Of a DNA stretch of 64,000 nucleotides, positions 56,146 through 64,000 are shown piece after piece. Within the stretch, counting starts at the first letter, position 1. The number at the start of each line of letters is the position of its first letter. The position numbers and the translations under genes are program-made. The notes under the pieces were generated by a model. It was not told the origin of the DNA and did no database searches. It was given only the letters and a program-made list of their open reading frames with translations. Location of the stretch: assembly GCA_030272155.1 (NCBI GenBank), contig CP126205.1:3274501-3338500 (forward strand). The letters are read 5' to 3'. The stretch comes from Tetradesmus obliquus. Its lineage: Eukaryota; Chlorophyta; Chlorophyceae; Sphaeropleales; Scenedesmaceae.

Positions 56146-58318
56146 GATGTTGTGAGAGTGGTGCTGCTGCGTCACCGTTGCACAGCACTGTCGCAGGCGG
56201 CTCACACCCCAATCACACCAGCTGGCAGCCTGCCATGCAGCTACATCCAGTTAACTGACAGCTCATTTCTGCAAACATTTTCTAAATGATCTCACTGATG
56301 AGCATGCGGATGCCAATGCGGCTGAGGTAGAAGCCGCATCAGCAACCCTGCAGCCAAACCCCTCATTTCAGCTACATCATCTAAACGCTTGGAGTCATAT
56401 GTCACTCACCGATGAGGATGCGGATGCCGATGCGGCTGAGGTAGAAGCCGTCCAGGAACTGGTGGATCTCCGGCATCTCGGTCAGCACCGCGCGCTCACT
56501 CAGCTCGCGCTTGAGCTCAGCCACACCCTGCAACACAAACATGGGGCACGCATGATTCTGTTATAAAAAAACGAACAGCAGACAGGGAAGACAGGACGCA
56601 GCGCTGCAGCTGTACGACGCCTGCAGGAGAGGCTGGCGGCAGGCACAGTTCTATGTCAAAGTACGTGCCGACTGAGCGGTTTGTGGATCTCCGATAGCAC
56701 CGCGCGCTCACTCAGCTCGCGCCTGAGCTCAGCCACGCCCTGCAGCACAAACACGGGGCACGCATGACGGCGTAAGACCGTGTTGATGACGAACACAATG
56801 CAGACAGGAAAGCCAGGATCAAGCAGCGCTTCAGCTGTACTGCGCACTGCAGGGGGGGGCAGCGGCAGGCACAGTTGCCGTGACAAGCTACATGCGGATC
56901 AAGCAATGGTGCATCTCTGGCATCTCAGTCAGCACCGCGCGCTCACTCAGCTCGCGCTTGAGCTCAGCCACACCCTGCATGTGATGATCGCAGAGGCAGC
57001 GCATCTGAAGGAGCAAACACCATGTCATTTGTAAAACAAAAAGGTCCAAACACAGCATGACAGCGGGAACAAGCAGAAGAGCCGGGCCAGGAACTACACC
57101 TAGAAAACATGCATCCCACCAAGCAGCTGCAGCAGCACATCATTGCTGGGATCAATACGCACACATGCACACATACAGACACCTACAGCACCTACCTTGG
57201 CCATCACAGGCACCACGTTGGCGTGACGCCGGTAGATGTGGCAACTGCAACCAGCACTGCTACCAGACAGCTGCAGCCGCAGCACACTCAGCCACACGCA
57301 CATAAAGGCACGCACATGCGCCTTGCTCCACTCAAGCAGGTGCAACATCTCAGCCGCCAAAAACGTCAACAGCAAACACACATCACACACGCAGCCTCAC
57401 CTTGGCCATCACGGGCACCACGTTGGCGTGGCGCCGGTAGATGTGGCGCAGCAGCTCCGTGAACTTGAGCTCGTCGTTTGCGTCACGGATGTGCGGGAAG
57501 GTGCGCAGCTCCTTGAACGACTCCACGTACCAGTCGCGCACCTGCACAAATTAAGTTAATGGGACGTGCAAGAGGAGTTGCTGAGGCGCTGACGTGCAAG
57601 TAATGATGTGCATTCTGCGCTGATGATGCAACCCTGCTGCTGGGAACATGACGTACGGCTGCTCAGCGAAACACGATGCCAGCAGCGCTGCTTTCTAAGC
57701 ATTGCTGCGACTGCTAACAGTCGGCTGAACTAGGCGAGGCCGAGCGCTGGCCATGTTGCAGGATGGGCACTAATACAAATTACAAAAATGTTTCAGGCGC
57801 AGGGGCATGCAGGAGTTTCCTGCAAGCCGGCCGTGTGTCAAACACCACGGTATGCGGCTCCATTGCCACTGCCGTACCAACCACGCTGCTCCTGAGAGCC
57901 CCTTCTGACCCATATGCAGCAACGCAAGTGGCATGTCGACAGAGACGCTTACACAACCCCAAGATCAGCTCACCTTGAGGATCGAGCTCTTGCTGGACAG
58001 CCCATATGGCAGGTTCTCTAACTCAGCCACGCGGTGTGCCAGCCGCACTGGCAGCTCCTTATGCAGGAACTGGCTGCTCAGCACCAGCTGCCGCTCAATA
58101 GGGCTGCTGCCAAAGTCCAGCATGTATTTCAAACTGACGCCGGTCTGTTTCTTCAGTGCGTGTGCAAAGATGTCGTCCACTACTTCTCGCGCCTGTGTAT
58201 CTGCCAGGCGGATGCCTTGATTGAGGCCCAAAGAGCCTGCTGCTGCGGCACGCACTGCGAGCCGCGCAGCAGACGATACTGCCGACATTGCTGCGTTATA
58301 CACGGGTTGCGCGGCCAT
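53933..58318 (-). CDS. PDK: pyruvate dehydrogenase (acetyl-transferring) kinase, mitochondrial
   Basis: PDK phosphorylates the E1-alpha subunit and switches off the mitochondrial pyruvate dehydrogenase complex. Seven exons on the minus strand: 58318-57974, 57541-57401, 56527-56410, 56093-56017, 55711-55503, 55193-55052, 54106-53933 (401 residues, typical for plants). The Ala/Arg-rich start ([16 protein letters not shown]) fits a mitochondrial presequence. The N-terminal four-helix domain has [25 protein letters not shown] and [14 protein letters not shown]. The GHKL ATPase domain has the N-box ELVKN (E273, N277), the G1 box DEGGGI (313-318) and the G2 box GYGYGLP (355-361). The end, [23 protein letters not shown], is diagnostic of PDK. 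Exons 2, 3, 5, 6 and 7 have echoes, with five copies of the exon 6 tail in one intron. The ATG at 58318 gives the presequence; no upstream in-frame ATG was evident. Confidence 0.95.
54395..54910 (-). repeat. five donor-side echoes of PDK exon 6
   Basis: The tail coding ...MEELQ with CTGCAG|GT recurs with ends at 54873, 54749, 54631, 54511 and 54395, after the intact end at 55052. Spacing is about 116-124 bp. Donors alternate GTGCGTG and GTTGGTA, which shows a dimeric higher-order unit of about 240 bp. Confidence 0.95.
55370..55415 (-). repeat. degenerate donor-side echo of PDK exon 5
   Basis: GTGCAGGACG...GACGCGGATG..CCGCCG resembles the exon tail ending at 55503, with indels and no clear GT donor. 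Confidence 0.6.
56096..56144 (-). repeat. (CTG)16, sense, abutting PDK exon 4 acceptor
   Basis: An uninterrupted CAG run on the plus strand directly before (transcript sense) the CTGCAG acceptor of exon 56093-56017. Confidence 0.95.
56295..56340 (-). repeat. donor-side echo of PDK exon 3
   Basis: A copy of the tail coding [13 protein letters not shown] with donor CATCA|GTGAGA (intact: CATCG|GTGAGT at 56410). Confidence 0.88.
56640..56974 (-). repeat. two acceptor-side echoes of PDK exon 3
   Basis: GCAG|GG(T/C)GTGGCTGAGCTC heads start at 56974 and 56739, upstream of the intact head at 56527. They diverge within IHQ/IHK. Spacing is 212-235 bp. Confidence 0.93.
57197..57245 (-). repeat. donor-side echo of PDK exon 2
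   Basis: A copy of [14 protein letters not shown]-coding sequence with donor GTAGGT, about 205 bases after the intact end (57401). Confidence 0.92.
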
Positions 58319-60746
58319 GCAGGCGAGGGCGGGCGCTGCTGCTGCTGCGGAGGGCGGCCGCTGGCACTGCAGGGGCGGCAGCAACGGGCGGCAACAGGAT
58401 TAGGTGCGTGCTTGCATGCTCTGCGGCGAATGATCAAAACACCCATGCTGGTGCCTGCTGGTGTCTTGGTTCATGTTCAGCTGAGTTGTAAAATGCTGCT
58501 GCACCTGGCGCTGGTGGCTGTTGGTTGTGCCTGTTGTGTGCATGATGCTGCTGCAGGGAATGTGCAGCATCTTGCAGGACTTGCAGGACAGTCAAGTGTT
58601 GACCCTGCGGTGCTGCCATACACAACTGGTGCACGGTTTCTGCTGCAACAGACTGAAAGATCTAGTTACTACAACTACATAGTGACGTAATGGGCGTGGC
58701 GAAGGAGGCAAATCAGCAAGGTACAAAACTTCTCTGGCACAGCGCTGCATCCTGATTCTTTGCTGCTGCTGAAGTGGCAGTCTGAGCACAGCCCTCAACA
58801 GCAGGCCAGAAGGCACGAAAACAAATCGCTGCTGCCAAACGTCACCATACCTGCTACCCTGTCACCACTTTAGTTCCGTGCTGGCCCTGCTGCACCTAGC
58901 CATGGAGCCGGTGTGCACTAACAGCACTGCTGTTGGCGTTGAGAACTACTACAGGTGAAAAACCGGGTATACTCTGGTGGTTTTTGCCTACTAAAAAGAT
59001 GGTTTCTAGGGAGAGCGGTGCTGCTCATTGAGCTGCGCCAAGAAGGAGCTGATGCTGAGGTTGCACGCGCACGATGCGTAGAATGCACTTAATGTCTGAC
59101 AATGAGGGCGTAAGTTATGCTCGTGAGTGGAATGGTGCTAAGTTCGTAAGAGTGTGTGAAAGGTGGCTTCGGGGTGACCTGGCAAACTGACAGTTCTTTC
59201 AGTGATCCCGTTAAATAGACAAAACTGCAGCCGTTTTCACCGTGATCTGACTGCAAAGGCACATGGAGCATGTGCACCCCCATGGATCACCTCACCGCGC
59301 CATGTGGACAGGACTAGACTCGTAATTGCTGCTAGCTGAGAGAACTCACTGGAAAACCACAAGGCTCTCAGATAGCATCTTTGAGCAGATGCATTGATGT
59401 TTCGAACAAGGTAACAATATGTTGAGCTATGCAATCTGCAGGCTGCTGCCCCTGAGGGTGCCCAACCTTCAGGCAACTGCAGATCTGATGCTGGCACAAC
59501 TGACAGCACACGGGATGATATGGCAATCACAGCCATGTGTGAGTCCCCGAAGGATCACAAACCAACACACAATGTGCCATGCACCGTTGCTTGGCTGGGC
59601 CTGACGGTGCTGCAACTGCACGGTCTGCTTGCCAGGCCTCAGGCTGGTAGCGTGCCTGGCGGGCCCTGCCAGACTGCCACTGCATGACCTTGCCCATGTT
59701 TAATTGAACACCAAAAGCAGCAACTGCATGATTGCAGATGGAAACAGAAGAAGCACACGCCTGGGGAGGCTAGCAGCACACAGGTAGCTGGCTGTCCATA
59801 GACCATATGCGTAAGGCTTGCCTCAGACCAGCTCAGGAAACTACAGCCCTGGTTGGCCAGCAGGATCAATGGCAGACGCCAAACGGTCCTGGCAGGCAGC
59901 TGGCCTGCAACCATTCGCAGCCTTAAAAACAGCACCACCAGCACCTGCTTGCGACACCACTGTCAGCAGCACGTGCAAGCGATGTGTGCACCACAAGACG
60001 GCACCATCAAGTTGGCACCCACACAGACCAGTCATCTTGCCAGTCACACGACCTACTGCTGTGCTGGCAATGTCACCGCCACGGATGCGTGACCTAGCCT
60101 AAAGGAGGACAGTGACACAACATGTCTTGTAAATCATCGCCACGCCTCACTGGGTGTTAGCATGTGCAAAACCCATCATGCACAGCTGTCAGACGCTCTG
60201 CAGAAGCGCGATGAGAGCCAAGGCATATACATGCACTGATGGTCATGTCATTTGTCAACACCGCACGTCTGACTTGCCTAGTGGCCTTTCCTCAGGGCTG
60301 AGGCCAACGCACGAAGCCACCTACAAGAATTCAATTCAAGTTGGTCAGCCCAGTAAACATCTGATACATGCTGCCTGCCTTATGCGGGATGCTTGCAGTG
60401 GCGGGTGCGCACACAGCTACACAAAGTAAGAGAACTCGCCACCTGCGGCTGAGAGGTGTGGGCTTGCAGGCTGCTGCACGCCCGCACCATCTTGCACAAG
60501 AGCACCGCACATGAAAGACCCTATTTGTTCAAACACCTCTTGGTAGCGGCCAGCTGGGTGGCGCGCTTAAGCAATAGTCTTCGCGATAGTAATACACTTG
60601 GTGCATATGTGATACACAGACACACATGCACAGATGCTTCCCCTACAGTGGCTAAACCTGTGCGCAAGCGCGACAGGCACAAAAAAAGCTGACACGCAAC
60701 CGGCCACCCTCCCTCATACACTGGTGCAACCTGTACACTTCAGTTC
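58319..60746. other. PDK upstream region, no gene recognised
   Basis: About 2.4 kb. No exon with conserved sequence was found on either strand. Confidence 0.4.
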
Positions 60747-60751
60747 TTACA
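60747..60751 (-). terminator. candidate poly(A) signal TGTAA (STI1-like gene)
   Basis: TTACA on the plus strand, 66 bases past the stop at 60817. Confidence 0.5.
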
Positions 60752-60816
60752 CGCCGTGCAGATGCACACCATACTGCGCAGGCTGCTGGCCTCAGGTCCG
60801 CCAAGCAGCTGCATAG

Positions 60817-61927
60817 TCATTGCCGCTGCTGCTGCTTCACCTCTTCTGCCACTACGTCAACCACAGCACCCATGCCCCCGCCGCCATCCCCCAGCACCTG
60901 CTCAAGCAAATCCAGTGCCCTGCTCACCAGCGGCTCTGAACCCCAGCGCCTAAGCCCTGCATCAGGGTTTGCGCGGATGTGCGCAAGCGCGGTGCGTACT
61001 GTGGGGTTTGCCAGCAGTCCTGCAAGCTCCTTATCGGCAGAGACTGCTGCCAGCACCTGAGTGGGGCTGGTGCCTGCTTCCTGAAAGGCTGCTGCTTCGT
61101 TGAAAGATAGGTTCTGCTCCCCTAGGAGCCGCTGCATCACACGCATGACCTGGAAGCAGCATAAAGTTTGAAAGGTGGCGTAACATGATGTCAGGCGCTG
61201 TGCATGTAAAGCTTTGCCTGCATCAGAGGCAAGATAGGCAGTGCTTGTGCATGATAGTTACTCTTGTACAGTGCAAGCAGAATCACTGCTGTTGCCCCTG
61301 GAATAGCTGCAGCTGCTGTATATGGCGCTCCTGTGCAGCTACATGTGCCGCAGGCATCCTGCAGTCCGCCAAGCCTGCTGCAGCTGTCATCGAGCCTACC
61401 TTTGCGTTTGAGGCGTGCTTCTGCAGAGCTGCTGGGTTGGCTGCAATGTCTTTGATGGCTGCTGCTACCTTGGGGTCATCTAGCAGTGGCGACAGTGCAG
61501 GGTCTGCCCTGAGCTCTGCCACTATACCCCTGCAGACAATGGACGCAACAGCAGCGCCAGCAGCAGTTGCCGTGCAAAAGCAATAGTAAGTCGCGAGCTG
61601 GTCAGACGTTTTGGCTGTGTCTTGTATTGCAGGACAGGTTCATAGATGTCATGCCAGCACCTAGAAAACTCGGTGCACAGGCGGCAGCAGCAATCAAGAC
61701 AGAGCCATGGAGGCAGACCCGGTCAAACAACCAAAACCTGGCCTGAGTTTGAGCAAACTTCCACAATGGCTTGCAGGATCATCCACACTAGCAGCAAGCA
61801 TGGAGCAAGGTGCATCAGGGCTGCCTGCAGGCAGCTGGCAACTCAGCTGTCCTGATGGCATCATGTTGACTACGTGCCCGCTGCCCACAAAACTCACTGC
61901 AGCTGTGCTGTGGCAAACTCAGCATCC
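60817..61927 (-). CDS. STI1-like (chaperone-adaptor repeat) protein, 5' end unresolved
   Basis: Three exons join in phase on the minus strand: 61927-61898, 61529-61400 and 61149-60817, ending in TGA (163 residues seen). The first is a 30-base micro-exon (DAEFATAQLQ). The joined sequence LQGIVAELRADPALSPLLDDPKVAAAIKDIAANPAALQKHASNAKVMRVMQRLL has the DPxV...AIxDIxxNP...KVMxV pattern of STI1 domains, which bind hydrophobic client or chaperone segments (Hop/Sti1, ubiquilin, Tic40 families). A second similar unit follows (NPTVRTALAHIRANPDAGLRRW). The C-terminus is Gly-rich, then charged. The start and any N-terminal domain lie above 61927; I could not choose among candidate ATGs (for example near 62099), so the exact family is open. 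Confidence 0.55.
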
Positions 61928-62274
61928 CTAGGGAACATGCGCGGCGCTGCTGGCCGACCCCTGGGCTGCTGCTGCATGCTTGGAGGCTTCAGCAGTACAA
62001 GAGCAGGCTGGCTGACTGCGGGAGCCGTAGAGCGCCTGTTCAAAGGTCAAACGGTAATCTATAAGCATCATGAGTATAATTGAACCTAGCTTGAAGCTTG
62101 CCATGCCCTGCTGACTGCTTGCCTGGCACCATTGTTGCCACGCCCGCCTGTTGACAGCCTAGCATGACCAAATCCTGACTGCAACATCCCTCAATCACCC
62201 TCCTAAGTAGTTCAGTTTTAAACTTGTAAGTTTTGACGTGATGAACACACAAAGTGCACAATCAATTGCAAAAG

Positions 62275-62403
62275 ATGGAAGACACTCCGGACGCAACGCA
62301 GGTACTGGCGCGATCGAGAACTCTTGATCAACACGTTCTCGTGCAGTTCTTTGTGGCAAGCACTAAGTCCCTCCACGTACTCGAAGCACCCGTACGTACC
62401 CAG
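62275..62403 (+). CDS. possible first exon, 43 codons
   Basis: ATG at 62275 opens MEDTPDATQVLARSRTLDQ and continues to a strong donor CCCAG|GTGAGA in phase 0. It could be exon 1 of the OMA1-like gene, via an acceptor such as GTGCAG at 62904, or belong to something else. There is no recognised motif. Confidence 0.3.
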
Positions 62404-62988
62404 GTGAGAAGCCCTGGTTGAGGTCTTATCAACTGTCATTCATTCGCTGCAAGCGTGGCTTGCGTGTTCAAGCGAACTGCAGCGGTTCTCTTTTGAGTAA
62501 CAGTTTGCTGCTGAGCAAGATCGAAAGCGAGCGGACCAGTATCAACTGCAACCCTAGGACAGCACAAGGGCAGCAGGCAAGAGCCTGCGAACAACAGAGT
62601 GTTCATTGAGATTCAACAGTGTTGGCGATGCACATTTGCGCACTCTGCGGCTCGCACGTTGCAGTTGCATGCCACAGCAGCAATAGCATCAGCAGGCATC
62701 ATTTGCAATATTGTGTTGCTGCATCCATCCATGCAGCCGCACAACTGCATCCTGGTTCAGCCATAGCATCAGCATGCATAATTCGTTCAAGTTTATAAGT
62801 CAATCCCATGTATGCCTGTATGCAGGGCTGCAAAGCAAGCATACGAGCATTGCCCAAGGTGGTGACAGCACCTTGGACTGCGCCTGCTAGCCAACACAGT
62901 GCAGAAGCACTGCACAGGCGCACAGCTGCAACAAGCACAACAAGCAGCATTTCCAACGAAACAAGCAGCAGCAGCAGCAGCAGCAGCA

Positions 62989-63975
62989 ATGGCGGTGGGC
63001 GACGTGCTGGACAAAACATCCAACCAGCCCAGCAAGCTGAGGGCCTTCTTCAACCGGAGGTGAGGTCACGCAGCCTGCTTACACCAAGCAGCTCACAGCC
63101 AAGAAACCCACACGCAATCACCAGCTTACACCAGCGGGTGGCAGCACACCAATCAACAGTAGACTGCTGTGCTGTGGTGCAATTGTACGTTTCGCAGGAG
63201 AACAGTTGCTGTGCTGTGCTCATGCTGTTGTAGCGCATGCATGACGGTGCATGCAAACCCTCACCAACAGTGCTCGCCACCAGACACCAGCTGGTCATGC
63301 CTGGTGTACAATCAAATCAGCAAGCGCCCTTTGTCTTGCTGACAGTACTGCTGCTGCTGCTGCTGCTGCTGCTGTCACCCTGCAGGAACCTTGCTGGGCT
63401 GCTGGGGGCGGCAGTAGCAGGGCCTGGCCTGAGGCTGGGACTGCCGGGCATGGTGGTGGGCTATGTGGCCTGCAGATGGATCTACAGCAAGACAGAACAG
63501 TGAGTGCGTTTGTGTGCAGAGCTGCGGCGGTCTTCCACTTTTTGTGGTGTTGTGAGTTGTGCCTGCAGGTCGATTCTACAGCAGGACAGAACAGTGAGTG
63601 TGCATTACCATGCACTGCAGTGCAGCACGTGTGGTGTTACTGCAGCTGCTGGAGTTCATAGTGGTGCAGTGCGAATGGTTCAGAGACAGCATGCTGTGCT
63701 GCATGCAGCGTATGCAGGCACCCGCAAATGCATTGGTTACTGGTTTGAACCTACTCCTGCTATGCTGCTGCATACTTCTGTCCGCAGCATGGCTTCTCCT
63801 CACTCTCGTCAGTGGCAACATGTTGTACGACTACTGCTGCTGCTGCTGCTGCTGCTGCTTATTTAGGTTTGTGCCCTTCACCAAGCGCCGCCACATCATC
63901 CTCATGCCGTCAGTGGCAGAGGCAGTGCTGGGCGCACACCTGTATGAGTCCTTCCTCATCGAGCAGCACAAAAAG
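62989..63975 (+). CDS. OMA1-like M48 metallopeptidase, N-terminal part (continues beyond the window)
   Basis: Exons up to 63059 (in frame from an Ala-rich run and the ATG at 62989), 63386-63499 and 63867-63975 join in phase and end at a donor GTGTGT, so the gene runs off the right edge. The reading MAVGDVLDKTSNQPSKLRAFFNR, then a hydrophobic Gly/Ala/Leu segment (LAGLLGAAVAGPGLRLGLPGMVVGYVA), then FVPFTKRRHIILMPSVAEAVLGAHLYESFL. The VPFTxRxHxxLxS plus A(L)GxxLYxxF block is characteristic of OMA1-type peptidases just before the HExxH zinc site. That site is not in the window, so catalytic competence cannot be judged. OMA1 acts in mitochondrial inner-membrane quality control; a plastid location is also possible in algae. 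The true start may lie further upstream. Confidence 0.7.
63350..63373 (+). repeat. (CTG)8 before OMA1-like exon acceptor
   Basis: CTG run 12 bases before the acceptor TGCAG of exon 63386-63499. Confidence 0.85.
63561..63593 (+). repeat. donor-side echo of OMA1-like exon
   Basis: GCCTGCAG(G)T(C)GAT..CTACAGCA(G)GACAGAACA|GTGAGT copies the tail of exon 63386-63499, 94 bases downstream. Confidence 0.92.
63833..63860 (+). repeat. (CTG)n before OMA1-like exon acceptor
   Basis: CTG run followed by TTATTTAG, the acceptor of exon 63867-63975. Confidence 0.85.
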
Positions 63976-64000
63976 GTGTGTGTTGAACACATTGTCTCCA

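Noticed and set aside
62218-62439. Minus-strand ORF opposite the possible OMA1-like first exon
   Set aside because: The plus-strand reading has an ATG, correct phase and a strong GTGAGA donor; the minus reading has none of these.

Overview
The window is nuclear DNA from a eukaryotic green alga, most likely a chlorophycean (Sphaeropleales or Chlamydomonadales type). The reasons are: genes split by many GT-AG introns; a chlorophyll b reductase and a chlorophyll a/b-binding family protein; a septin of the single-septin algal kind; heavy CAG/CTG trinucleotide content that gives Ala, Gln and Ser runs; and TGTAA-type poly(A) signals shortly after most stop codons. I saw no prokaryotic operons, CRISPR array, rRNA or intact transposon.

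Layout from left to right. An uncharacterised gene (3' part only, +, 335-2491). A septin GTPase (+, 3412-8058). A HAD-family hydrolase (+, 10311-13627). A convergent gene-poor gap. Chlorophyll b reductase NYC1 (-, 21996-17192), head to head 358 bp away from an LHC-superfamily protein (+, 22355-24968). A secreted trypsin-like protease preceded by a Kazal-like motif (+, 27736-30021). A small cysteine-rich membrane-protein gene with a tRNA-like tail (-, 34211-35080). A microsomal glutathione transferase 3 (-, 37617-36146), divergent from a 2-oxoglutarate/Fe(II) oxygenase (+, 38116-40355). An inverted, frameshifted copy of the small membrane-protein unit (+, 41547-42401). A spinster-type MFS transporter (-, 48318-43268). 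A secreted or membrane-anchored protein (-, 51093-49268). Pyruvate dehydrogenase kinase (-, 58318-53933). An STI1-like protein (-, start unresolved, ends 60817). The 5' part of an OMA1-like M48 metalloprotease (+), cut by the window end. For the nine models from septin through PDK, apart from the small membrane ORF, exon phases join without a frameshift from the proposed ATG to a stop.

The most striking feature is architectural. Almost every multi-exon gene carries 'exon-edge echoes': one to five diverged tandem copies of an exon's tail (or head) together with its splice site and adjoining intron, always placed inside the neighbouring intron or past the stop codon. Donor-side echoes lie downstream of the intact exon and acceptor-side echoes lie upstream, so the full-length exon stays at the outer border of the intron. 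More than 30 such copies occur in ten genes. A second recurrent theme is (CTG)n tracts, in the sense orientation, abutting or close to 3' splice sites.

Functionally the genes are mostly independent. The one suggestive pair is NYC1/LHC, where a chlorophyll b-degrading enzyme and a chlorophyll-binding protein share a short divergent promoter. All splice models are read by eye from the DNA, without transcripts.
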